64,000 nt of DNA from NCBI GenBank assembly GCA_002011815.1, contig MTOV01000015.1, positions 65,405 through 129,404 on the forward strand, read 5' to 3'. Both the position numbers and the translations under genes were made by a program. The DNA comes from Nitrospirae bacterium JdFR-86 (GTDB taxonomy: Bacteria; Nitrospirota; Thermodesulfovibrionia; Thermodesulfovibrionales; JdFR-86). Below, piece by piece: positions 26,318 through 34,452 of the stretch; positions within the stretch are counted from its first letter, which is position 1; each line of letters opens with the position of its first letter. The notes under the pieces were generated by a model. It was not told where the DNA came from, made no database searches, and was given only the letters and a program-made list of their open reading frames with translations.

Positions 26318-27091
26318 TTAAGCGGTCACGCTGACAGGGTCTCCGACGTTGATGCCGAGTGTTTCGGAGGCACTGCGCATATAAACGAATATCTCAAGGT
26401 GTCCGCTTGAGTTTATGAGTGCGTGCGGCTCGTTGTCATCGGCTTCTGAGTAGTGACTTTTGATGTCTATGTGCCTGTCTTTGACGAGAACCCTCAGGGT
26501 GTCCTTCTGTAAGGTGGCTTGCAGGTGTTCGGCTTTTATGTTTGTTATGGCATTGCCAAAGCGGTCAAGAAAGATGACTTCACCGCTTATCCTGTTGCTT
26601 TCAATAGACGGCACAGGAAGCTCGAGCTTGACGTAATCTGTTATAGGTTCTCCGAAGTTTATTGCTCTTATGCCTCTTGAAAGCCATGCCGCCACCGGGG
26701 CGAAGACATCCCTGCCGTGGAAGGTGCTGCTTTGTTTGTGTAAAAAGTAATAATCAGCGGTGATATGCAGAACCTGAAACGAGCTGTAAGAGTTGAATAT
26801 CTCGGTGAACACACCGTTGTCAGGACCTACGAAGATGTGTTCTGCTGTCTCGATGAGTATCGGTCTTCGTGCCGAGCCAACTCCAGGGTCTACGACGACA
26901 ACGTGGATGCTCTTGGGTGGAAAATACTTGTAGCTTTCACCGATTACAACAGCGGCTTCCATTATGTTATAAGGGCTTATGCCGTGGGTGATGTCCACTA
27001 TCTGGACATCGGGGTTGATGCTGAGTATCACACCCTTCATCATTCCTACGAACGGGTCTTTGTATCCGAAGTCAGTCGTCAGGGTTATCAA
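26318..27091 (-). CDS. SAM hydrolase (SAM hydroxide adenosyltransferase, DUF62)
   Basis: 257 residues, full length for the fluorinase/chlorinase-related family. The N-terminal [18 protein letters not shown] and [14 protein letters not shown] blocks bind SAM, and [12 protein letters not shown] is conserved. Members without the halogenase loop split SAM with water to adenosine and methionine. TTG at 27091 follows GGAGG by eight bases and gives the expected N-terminus. It overlaps pyrD by 20 bases, so it is the distal gene of a greA-pyrK-pyrD-SAM hydrolase run. Physiological role is unclear. Confidence 0.9.
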   Translation of the reverse strand: MITLTTDFGYKDPFVGMMKGVILSINPDVQIVDITHGISPYNIMEAAVVIGESYKYFPPKSIHVVVVDPGVGSARRPILIETAEHIFVGPDNGVFTEIFNSYSSFQVLHITADYYFLHKQSSTFHGRDVFAPVAAWLSRGIRAINFGEPITDYVKLELPVPSIESNRISGEVIFLDRFGNAITNIKAEHLQATLQKDTLRVLVKDRHIDIKSHYSEADDNEPHALINSSGHLEIFVYMRSASETLGINVGDPVSVTA

Positions 27092-27995
27092 TGAGGAGCC
27101 CTCCGATTATCTCAGATATATCATTGATCTTGTTTTCCTTCATATATATCTTTATACCCTCCAGTATATCAGAGGTAGAGGAGGGATTTATAAAATTTGC
27201 CGTGCCGACTGCCACTGCAGTCGCTCCTGCAAGCATGAACTCCAGTGCGTCTTCTGCGTTCATTATTCCGCCCATGCCTATCACAGGGATGTTTACCGTG
27301 CGGGAGACCTCCCAGACCATTCTCAGGGCAATGGGTTTTACAGCAGGGCCTGAAAGTCCGCCGGTGATGTTTTTAAGCACCGGTTTTCTGGTTTTTAAAT
27401 CCACTGCCATTGCCGTAATGGTGTTTATAAGAGATACTGCGTCTGCCCCTGCCTCCTCGGCTGCTTTTGCCGGCTCTTTGATGTCAGTGACATTGGGCGA
27501 AAGCTTGACTATGAGCGTGGAGTGATTTACGGATTTTCTGACCTTTGAGACGAGCCTGCCGAGTGTTCTGCTGTCAGCGCAGAATGCAATGCCTCCTTTT
27601 TTGACATTAGGGCATGATACATTAAGCTCTATGCCGTCAACCCTTGCCTCATCCAGTGCAGAGGCAAGCCTTACGTATTCATTTACAGTGCTGCCCAGTA
27701 TGTTTACAATGAGTTTTGTATCAAAGTTTCTGATATACGGGAGTTTTTCTTTAAGGAATTTTTTGAGCCCTACATTCTGAAGCCCTATTGCATTGAGCAT
27801 TCCGCATGGTGTCTCGCAGATTCTTGGTGGCGGGTTGCCCTGCATCGGCGTTAACGAGATGCCTTTTACGACTACAGCACCGAGTGAGTTCAGGTCAACA
27901 AAATCAGAGTATTCCTCACCGTAGCCGAAAGTCCCTGATGCCGTCATCACCGGATTTTTAAGCCTGAGTTTTCCTATGCTTACTTCAAGGTTCAT
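27072..27995 (-). CDS. pyrD: Dihydroorotate dehydrogenase, class 1B catalytic subunit
   Basis: 307 residues. FMN-binding and catalytic features include [13 protein letters not shown], the catalytic Cys loop [20 protein letters not shown], and the C-terminal [19 protein letters not shown] phosphate site. It oxidises dihydroorotate in pyrimidine synthesis and passes electrons to the pyrK subunit encoded four bases upstream. The pairing of the two identifies the NAD-linked 1B type. Confidence 0.95.
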   Translation of the reverse strand: MNLEVSIGKLRLKNPVMTASGTFGYGEEYSDFVDLNSLGAVVVKGISLTPMQGNPPPRICETPCGMLNAIGLQNVGLKKFLKEKLPYIRNFDTKLIVNILGSTVNEYVRLASALDEARVDGIELNVSCPNVKKGGIAFCADSRTLGRLVSKVRKSVNHSTLIVKLSPNVTDIKEPAKAAEEAGADAVSLINTITAMAVDLKTRKPVLKNITGGLSGPAVKPIALRMVWEVSRTVNIPVIGMGGIMNAEDALEFMLAGATAVAVGTANFINPSSTSDILEGIKIYMKENKINDISEIIGGLLIDNPDD

Positions 27996-27999
27996 TAAA

Positions 28000-28752
28000 T
28001 CACCACAGTATGTCCTTTATATTGAATACAGGTCCTTCTTTGCAGACTCTTTTATATCCCTTCAGGGTTTTGACTGCGCAGCCCATGCATGCTCCGATAC
28101 CGCATGCCATGTTCTCCTCAAGCGATATATAGCCTTTTAAGCCTTTTTCAAGTGCAAATTCCGAGACAGCCCTAATCATCCCCTTCGGACCGCAGGCATA
28201 GATAAGATGTTTGTCATTGACATGGAATTCATTCAGAAGGTCAATTATCGTTCCCTTTTTCCCGTAAGAGCCGTCATCTGTGCTTATGTGAAGTTCTTTT
28301 ACAAGCCCTCTGAGTTCATCGAGCATGAGAAGTTCGTGTTTTCCCCTTGCGCCGTAAAGGACAATCGCCTTCCCTTTGAGTTTTTCCGCAAGGTAAAACA
28401 CCGAGGCAATGCCGATGCCTCCTGCAATGATTAACGGGGTGTGTTTCTTCTTGGGTATGGGATAGGAATTTCCAAGAGGACCCATGACATTGATAACGGT
28501 TCCTGTTTTCATTTCTTTCATCAGTGTAGTGCCTTTTCCTTTTATGCGGTAGAGTATCCGGATGCTGTCGTCTGATTTTGTAAGTATGCTGAACGGTCTT
28601 TTAAGCAGGGGGTCGCACGAGTTGCCTATGCCTATCATGTAGAACTGTCCTGGAAGGGGGACGGGTGTCTTTGCCAAAGGTGTAAAGGTAAGAAGGTAGT
28701 GGTTTTTGCTGACAGGTATGTTTTCTTTTATTTCCGCTTTGAAATGCAACAC
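28000..28752 (-). CDS. pyrK: Dihydroorotate dehydrogenase electron-transfer subunit
   Basis: 250 residues of the ferredoxin-NADP reductase fold: an FAD-binding barrel ([20 protein letters not shown]), an NAD-binding domain ([18 protein letters not shown]), and a C-terminal [2Fe-2S] site ([20 protein letters not shown], then Cys). It carries electrons from PyrD to NAD. GTG start at 28752 with only a weak purine-rich stretch upstream. It lies 19 bases after greA. Confidence 0.94.
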   Translation of the reverse strand: MLHFKAEIKENIPVSKNHYLLTFTPLAKTPVPLPGQFYMIGIGNSCDPLLKRPFSILTKSDDSIRILYRIKGKGTTLMKEMKTGTVINVMGPLGNSYPIPKKKHTPLIIAGGIGIASVFYLAEKLKGKAIVLYGARGKHELLMLDELRGLVKELHISTDDGSYGKKGTIIDLLNEFHVNDKHLIYACGPKGMIRAVSEFALEKGLKGYISLEENMACGIGACMGCAVKTLKGYKRVCKEGPVFNIKDILW

Positions 28753-28771
28753 GTTTTTTCTTTAAAGGGGG

Positions 28772-29245
28772 TTATTCAAAAGCAATCTCCACGATTTCGT
28801 ATTCTATTCTTCTTGCAGGGGCGTTGATGGTTACGGTATCTCCTACTTCTTTTCCAAGGAGCGCTCTTCCAACAGGCGAGCTTACGGATATTTTCCCGTT
28901 TTTTGCATCAGCCTCGTCTGTGCCGACGAGTCTAAATACGTATTCTTCGTCTGCCTCGAGGTCAAGGACTTTTACTTTTGCGCCGAAGGTGACCCTGTCG
29001 TGGTTTATCTTTGACGGGTCTATGACCTCTGCGCGGGCGAGTTTATCCTGAAGCTCCTGAATCCTGCCTTCGATGAACGACTGTCTTTCCTTTGCAGCAT
29101 GGTATTCTGCGTTTTCCGACAGGTCACCATGCGCCCTTGCCTCTGCAATTTCCTGTATGTTCTTAGGTCTTTCGACCTTAATAAGTCTGTCGAGTTCTTC
29201 CTGCAGTTTTCTGTAGCCGTCAGGCGTCATTGGTATTTTCTGCAT
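28772..29245 (-). CDS. greA: Transcription elongation factor GreA
   Basis: 157 residues, the usual length. The N-terminal coiled coil (GYRKLQEELDRLIKVERP, ARAHGDLSENAEYHAAKERQ) carries the acidic tip that enters the RNA polymerase secondary channel. The C-terminal FKBP-like domain includes SVSSPVGRALLGKEVGDTV. It rescues backtracked polymerase by stimulating transcript cleavage. GAGGTAGAGAC lies before the ATG. Confidence 0.96.
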   Translation of the reverse strand: MQKIPMTPDGYRKLQEELDRLIKVERPKNIQEIAEARAHGDLSENAEYHAAKERQSFIEGRIQELQDKLARAEVIDPSKINHDRVTFGAKVKVLDLEADEEYVFRLVGTDEADAKNGKISVSSPVGRALLGKEVGDTVTINAPARRIEYEIVEIAFE

Positions 29246-29325
29246 GTCTCTACCTCGCTAGCATCTGTGATTTATTAATTTAACACTTTTGGATTTTTTT
29301 GTATACAGGGTTGTAAAGTTTGTCC

Positions 29326-29354
29326 TTGACATAAAATCAGAAATCCTTTAGATT
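29326..29354 (+). promoter_or_regulatory. Sigma-70 promoter for the 707-residue lipoprotein
   Basis: A perfect TTGACA (29326-29331) is followed after 17 bases by TAGATT (29349-29354). The predicted start near 29361 gives a 60-base AT-rich leader ending in a TGGAGG Shine-Dalgarno sequence. Confidence 0.65.
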
Positions 29355-29420
29355 ATCCGGAAAAAATAATAATTTCAGCAGATTTATCCCAAAAAAATTG
29401 CGAGAGATGGAGGTATAATC

Positions 29421-31544
29421 ATGAGAGTATTTTCGCGGAGTCTTGCGGTCTTATTGGTTCTTCTTGCGTTTCTGGTTTATGGCTGTGGCAGCTCTTCGAG
29501 CACTACCAGTACTACCAGCACTATAAGCGGAAAGGTGGCGGACGGCTATGTCCAGAATGCCACTGTGTATGTCTATAGCGACGCAGCTATGACGAACCAG
29601 ATAGGTTCAGGAACGACCGACTCGAATGGAGAATTTTCCATTACTCTTAGCGTTTCAACTGTTCCTACCACGGTATATATAAAATCTGTAGGCGGCACTG
29701 TGATAGATACAGGAATGCCTGCACCGACCATGATTTTTGTCGGCTCAGCAAGCGGCAGCAGTATTAACGTAACGCCTATCACGGATTCCTTATACAGGTA
29801 TTCGCTCAGCATGGGGCTTGACACTGCAATAAGCAATCTCGCTGGCAAACTCGGCATAACAGAGTCTGACCTGTACGGTGACCCTGTAGCCAACTCAAAC
29901 CTTGCAGGGGCTTTGTATAATGCGCTTTCCTCTGGCACGCAGGTCGGCACACTGCCGGACGGCTTTTACAACGCTGTAGTCATCTATTTTGACGAGGACA
30001 ATTTGACTGATACTTATTATGTTAACGGCGGCGGGATATCAAACGTAATAGACGACAATGGAAACAGAGTGGGATTAACCATAAGCATCTCAGACGGCAC
30101 AATAAGCGGCACTGTCAATGGAACAACCAGTGTGATTAGAGGCAAGATTCACGGAAGCAGTCTGGTTCTGGATATTGTTGATGATCCAAACACTCCTACC
30201 GCCCTGACCCGTGTGACCGGCAGTATCGGCTTACTCGGAAGCGTAACCGGGGTTTACACCGATCTTGATAGCAGTGTTTCTCCTCCTGAACTCACAAAAG
30301 GCATATTCATTGCCTCGTTTATCCCTGCATCAGGGGTTAATCCTGCGGCTATAGCCAATGTGGTTCAGAGCATATACACCGGCGAAAGGCATGTGCTTTA
30401 CAGGGATATCTTTGGTGATGACAACCGCTTAAGATGGGGTGACATTACAATTGCCGGCATTGGTATTAACAACAATGTAACCGCCTCTAACCTGACCATT
30501 ATGCAGGATGCTGGGACGACTGCCGATGTCACTCCGATGACATTGACATTCAACGATGGAGAGCTTCTGACGAATGAAAATGGAATTCCAGAAAACATCA
30601 TCGCCCTTGAGTTCGTTGATGAAACAGGCAGTATAAAGGCATACTCGTTCCAGCCTGTGGGAAGCAGAAGGGGTATCTATGTGGCTATACAAAATGCTCC
30701 GAGCGGCGGCAACCCTGTTGCAATAGGCGAATCTTATATGGCTAAGACCCAGAGCCTTGCCCCATCACTTAAGGCAAACACTTCGTATGCTGTGCAGGTT
30801 GCAGTCGCCCATCCGGGTCTGCTCGGTTTTTCAAGGGATGATGCACTTGCCAACGCGGTGGCATCAGACATCTTTAATACACCGGATGCAAGTAATTTCG
30901 TAAACGGCGCTGCATTTGTCAACGGCACTGTCGGGGATGAGCCGCTTACAGTCTTCAACGGCAGTATGATGGCTTTCAAGATGGATGACAACGACGACGG
31001 ACTTTCAGACCCCGGGCAGGACTTCATCAGACTCATTGAGCTTTACGAGACAGGTGCAATGCAGGGCGAGGAGATGACAGGCGGATGCGCAAACTCCACC
31101 GACCCAACGTTAGGCGTAGGCACATGTGATGCTACTCTGGGCTTTACTGACCCTCTAAAACGCTACCCTGCTACATTCGTCGGTTTCATAAGGGAGAAAG
31201 GAACCAATGGACCGACGTTTTCAGGCAAGCTGAACTTCCTTGCAAGGGCTCTTTATGCCTGGTCGTATAGCGACTATGAAAACGCTTATGTCACAGGCAC
31301 TATAACCATATCAGGCAGTTCTGCAACCCTTGACTGGGCTGATGCAGGCGAAGATTCAGACACGGCAACACTTGCGGCTGAGAATGAAAACGACAGTGGG
31401 CTTTATCATCTGTATGGCGCGCTCGATAGCTTCAGCTACATAGACATCTACTGGCCTGTCGGCGGAACAAAAGCCACATATATAGTCACCGACAACAGTT
31501 CAGGAACGGTAGTGCAGGTAGGAGAGGCATACCTTACATATTAA
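29421..31544 (+). CDS. Large secreted lipoprotein with N-terminal Ig-like domain, unrecognised
   Basis: 707 residues. The signal peptide ends in a lipobox (FLVYGC, Cys22) followed by a Ser/Thr linker. Residues ~35-95 (ISGKVADGYVQNATVYVYSD, then TTDSNGEFSITL) resemble the carboxypeptidase-regulatory-like beta-sandwich. The rest is beta-rich, Gly/Ser/Thr/Asn-rich and low in Cys, and I do not recognise a catalytic motif. An extracytoplasmic location, probably outer-membrane anchored, is likely. It is transcribed alone: promoter at 29326, strong terminator at 31563. Its composition resembles the next gene's product, but I see no obvious sequence similarity. Confidence 0.75.
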   Translation: MRVFSRSLAVLLVLLAFLVYGCGSSSSTTSTTSTISGKVADGYVQNATVYVYSDAAMTNQIGSGTTDSNGEFSITLSVSTVPTTVYIKSVGGTVIDTGMPAPTMIFVGSASGSSINVTPITDSLYRYSLSMGLDTAISNLAGKLGITESDLYGDPVANSNLAGALYNALSSGTQVGTLPDGFYNAVVIYFDEDNLTDTYYVNGGGISNVIDDNGNRVGLTISISDGTISGTVNGTTSVIRGKIHGSSLVLDIVDDPNTPTALTRVTGSIGLLGSVTGVYTDLDSSVSPPELTKGIFIASFIPASGVNPAAIANVVQSIYTGERHVLYRDIFGDDNRLRWGDITIAGIGINNNVTASNLTIMQDAGTTADVTPMTLTFNDGELLTNENGIPENIIALEFVDETGSIKAYSFQPVGSRRGIYVAIQNAPSGGNPVAIGESYMAKTQSLAPSLKANTSYAVQVAVAHPGLLGFSRDDALANAVASDIFNTPDASNFVNGAAFVNGTVGDEPLTVFNGSMMAFKMDDNDDGLSDPGQDFIRLIELYETGAMQGEEMTGGCANSTDPTLGVGTCDATLGFTDPLKRYPATFVGFIREKGTNGPTFSGKLNFLARALYAWSYSDYENAYVTGTITISGSSATLDWADAGEDSDTATLAAENENDSGLYHLYGALDSFSYIDIYWPVGGTKATYIVTDNSSGTVVQVGEAYLTY

Positions 31545-31562
31545 GCTCTTTGGGCGATACAG

Positions 31563-31604
31563 CCGGGCTGGCGGTTTGAAACCGCCAGCCCGGTTTTTGT
31601 TTTT
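31563..31604 (+). terminator. Strong intrinsic terminator after the 707-residue lipoprotein gene
   Basis: CCGGGCTGGCGGT at 31563-31575 pairs with ACCGCCAGCCCGG at 31581-31593. A U-rich run follows (TTTTTGTTTTT, 31594-31604). Confidence 0.92.
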
Positions 31605-31866
31605 CAGGCATAGTCTTTGCAACTTATAGTAGAAAATTGACCTTCCTGTAATTCTTTTCCTGGAATCAGTTTTATTCTGCAATTACAGTCATATAAGCGT
31701 TGAAAAAACAGTTTTTCGCCGATTTGCTTGGATTACCGCAAAATAATTACTACTTCCAGTTGTTGACTGGGGTTTGATTCGATGCTAAGAGAATGGAAGG
31801 AAACGAAGCGCGATTTTACAGATAGAGGAATGTTTTGTAGGAACTTTTAGGTAATGGAGGTAAAAA
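31605..31866. other. Intergenic leader before the 837-residue lipoprotein gene
   Basis: 262 bases without a gene. It holds an inverted repeat, CTGTAATT at 31646-31653 and AATTACAG at 31681-31688, 27 bases apart, which could be an operator or a long-range stem. I found no convincing -35/-10 pair, although transcription of the next gene must begin here because a strong terminator precedes it. A TGGAGG Shine-Dalgarno lies just before the ATG. Confidence 0.4.
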
Positions 31867-34380
31867 ATGGGAAGGAAAGTTTGCATGGGTTTTAATTTTC
31901 TACTGCTTCTGGTCTTTGTTCTGTCCGGCTGTGGCGGTGGTAGCAGTTCGTCTACTACCACCTCAAGCGGTTCGGTTAGTGCGCTGACTGTGGCTGAAAA
32001 AGTAAGTGTTGTAGACGCGCAGTCAGAGCAAAGCACTTCCTCGGTGTCACCGCTGAGTGTGGATTTCGAGCGTGCACGGCTTGCCATCACTGCAGTGCCT
32101 GCTGATTCGGATTATAACAAGGACAAAACCATTATCTTTGTCGAGGAGCGTTCTGCGGAAACGTTTAATCTCGTAAACGAAATCCTCTGTATGATAGCGC
32201 AGAGCCAATATGACGACATGCTCAACAAGGGCGATTACAAAGCGCAGATTGACGTCAAGCAGTGCGAGCAGGAAAACGACAGCGCTTCAACTGCAGGGCA
32301 GCAGTCCCAGAACAAGTCCTCCGCATCTACAATGCCTGAATATGCGCTGTGGACAGTAAACTCTTCAAGAGCGGACAGCAGCTCACCTCATATTGTAAAG
32401 GCATGGATTCACGAATCAGCGAGTGGGTTTGACCCTGCAAAGGTAATCTTTACCAATACCGTCATAACCGAGGGCAAAAGCGACACGAACCCCTACGGTA
32501 TCTTTACGATGAACTTCAAGGCATACCCTGAGGTCAATGGAACCGTGGATACAAGCGGAGACCCTATATTCAAAGGGCTTCTGAAGGCGGAAAGGGATTC
32601 CGCCACAGGCAAGGTGCTGTTGAAATTTGTTGTTAGTGGTGGTTTTGATACCCCGGATGGCACTATGTCTTTCACCGAGGCGGCTACTCTGGAAAGGGCG
32701 GCAGACGGCTCAACAGGCGGAGGCACTGTCTCTACTGTCAATGTAGACTCAGGAAGCACGGTACAGACACAGTTCGATTTCGCATTTGACCAGAACTACT
32801 TCTTAAGAGAAGATGCATTAGGAAATAAAATATGCCTTGACAGAAACAGCTTTGATGAGGCCACATGGAGATATGGTCTTTATAATTCCACAACAGGCAG
32901 CAGGGTGAACCTTAACTCAGGATTCCCTGTAAGGACTGAGGATGGAGTTCACGGCTGGGTCGGCTACTACGGAATGTGGTTCCCTATGGATGTATCCATA
33001 ACCAACGGTGCTACGGTTTACAGAGAGACTTACGGACAGGGTGGTACAGCGACACCATACCAGGTCTTTATAGCCAGCGGCAGGCTCGTAAAGCACGAGA
33101 AGAAACAGTTGACACTGGCGGATATCGAGAACATCCCGCTTCAGTATCACGACTCTAACCCTAACTCAGGCGACAGCACTGAATACCGCACGATATGGAA
33201 CGGGACAACATTCTCTCACGTAGGAATGCTGAATACGAGCACATGGATGTGGGAGGATATAACCCCGCAGGATATGGACCTTTCCTCTCTTGACTGGACA
33301 GACCTTCATTTCTGGTCGCAGTCCCTTGGTGGCTCTGTGCAGATTCAGCTTGAGGACGGAACAGACAGGTGCAGCCAGAATCAGGATGGCTCATTTGACT
33401 GCTCCGGTGCTATTGATACCGCTGCTGAGATTGCAAACACACCAGTCATATTCTATTCCGAAAACCTTGTTTATCCCGGCGATACTGTGCCTTCTACGCT
33501 TTCGTGCCTTGAGAACTGTCCAAATCCGGCAACCATCAACAACTCTACCTCTGCTGATGATTACTTTGATACATGGAGTTTAAGCTGGCAGGATGTTGCA
33601 CCGGCAAATGCAAACGTCGTGGATTACGAGTTTGACACGACCAGTATGATTCTTAAGTGCGTTGATACCGACTTCGGCTGCAATAGCACTGGCGATGACG
33701 TAGTGCAGACGGCAAGCGGGGCAAGCACATGGGGAGTGTGGAGCGGTCCGCTTTTTGACTTGACAAGCTCGAGTATTCAGAATGCACTTGCCTGCGTCTG
33801 GGACGATACCGGAACCTCTACATGCGGGTGGCAGGCATGGAGTAACCTCGATGTGTTCTACACATGGGAGACAGGTCCTAACGACTGGAACAAATTTACT
33901 GCTCTTAAAGACCCTGACACCGGCGAGTTCGTTACATTCGACCCGCCAATACAGGTGGAGTATACCCATACCCAGACCGACACCACTGCGTCGGATTATA
34001 AATACAACGGCACAAAGTTCTATCTCGAATACAGCGGTTTTGGAAACCTCTGGGGCATACCCGGTGTGTGCGTCGATATGGATACAGGTGAGGAAACAGA
34101 GTGCGCAGAGGGTGTAAGATGGGTGCCTGAGTTCTCGATTCCTGACGGTTCAACGGTTACAGATACCTCAACCGATGCAGAGTACCTCGTGAAAGCACTT
34201 GAGAAAGAGCAGAGGATGAGGCTTTCGAATCCGAGCGACTCGTCGGATGTATCCGCGTGCTCGTCACTGACCACTACTACGTATACTCTGCCTTCGATTT
34301 CCGACTGGCAAGACCCTGCCATCGGAGATGAGCCTACAGTTACCGACCCGCCTGCGGTAATAGGCGGAGTGCTTCAATAA
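31867..34380 (+). CDS. Large secreted lipoprotein, Cys-containing, unrecognised
   Basis: 837 residues. The signal peptide ends in a lipobox (VLSGC, about Cys22) followed by a Gly/Ser/Thr linker. The body is rich in Asp, Thr, Ser and aromatic residues (many Trp). It has about a dozen Cys in the second half, several spaced as likely disulfides (for example CLENC, CVDTDFGC and ACVWDDTGTSTCGW). No CXXCH heme motif and no catalytic signature are visible. An outer-membrane or cell-surface location is inferred. Shine-Dalgarno TGGAGG precedes the start and a strong terminator follows. Confidence 0.75.
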   Translation: MGRKVCMGFNFLLLLVFVLSGCGGGSSSSTTTSSGSVSALTVAEKVSVVDAQSEQSTSSVSPLSVDFERARLAITAVPADSDYNKDKTIIFVEERSAETFNLVNEILCMIAQSQYDDMLNKGDYKAQIDVKQCEQENDSASTAGQQSQNKSSASTMPEYALWTVNSSRADSSSPHIVKAWIHESASGFDPAKVIFTNTVITEGKSDTNPYGIFTMNFKAYPEVNGTVDTSGDPIFKGLLKAERDSATGKVLLKFVVSGGFDTPDGTMSFTEAATLERAADGSTGGGTVSTVNVDSGSTVQTQFDFAFDQNYFLREDALGNKICLDRNSFDEATWRYGLYNSTTGSRVNLNSGFPVRTEDGVHGWVGYYGMWFPMDVSITNGATVYRETYGQGGTATPYQVFIASGRLVKHEKKQLTLADIENIPLQYHDSNPNSGDSTEYRTIWNGTTFSHVGMLNTSTWMWEDITPQDMDLSSLDWTDLHFWSQSLGGSVQIQLEDGTDRCSQNQDGSFDCSGAIDTAAEIANTPVIFYSENLVYPGDTVPSTLSCLENCPNPATINNSTSADDYFDTWSLSWQDVAPANANVVDYEFDTTSMILKCVDTDFGCNSTGDDVVQTASGASTWGVWSGPLFDLTSSSIQNALACVWDDTGTSTCGWQAWSNLDVFYTWETGPNDWNKFTALKDPDTGEFVTFDPPIQVEYTHTQTDTTASDYKYNGTKFYLEYSGFGNLWGIPGVCVDMDTGEETECAEGVRWVPEFSIPDGSTVTDTSTDAEYLVKALEKEQRMRLSNPSDSSDVSACSSLTTTTYTLPSISDWQDPAIGDEPTVTDPPAVIGGVLQ

Positions 34381-34394
34381 TAAAACTCCTTCCC

Positions 34395-34427
34395 AAAAAA
34401 GGCGGGGCATTCGCCCCGCCTTTTTTT
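34395..34427 (+). terminator. Strong intrinsic terminator after the 837-residue lipoprotein gene
   Basis: GGCGGGGC (34401-34408) pairs with GCCCCGCC (34413-34420) around ATTC. The stem is flanked by A6 on the left and T7 on the right. Confidence 0.93.
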
Positions 34428-34452
34428 ATGCGTTATCTGTTAAACTTATTCA

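Noticed and set aside
29500-29530. Short tandem repeat (actaccagc units) at the start of the first large lipoprotein
   Set aside because: It simply encodes the Ser/Thr linker after the lipobox and is too short to be a meaningful repeat array.
34441-34446. TAAACT as a firm polA promoter
   Set aside because: The spacing fits a leaderless message but there is no -35 box, so I did not list it as a separate feature.
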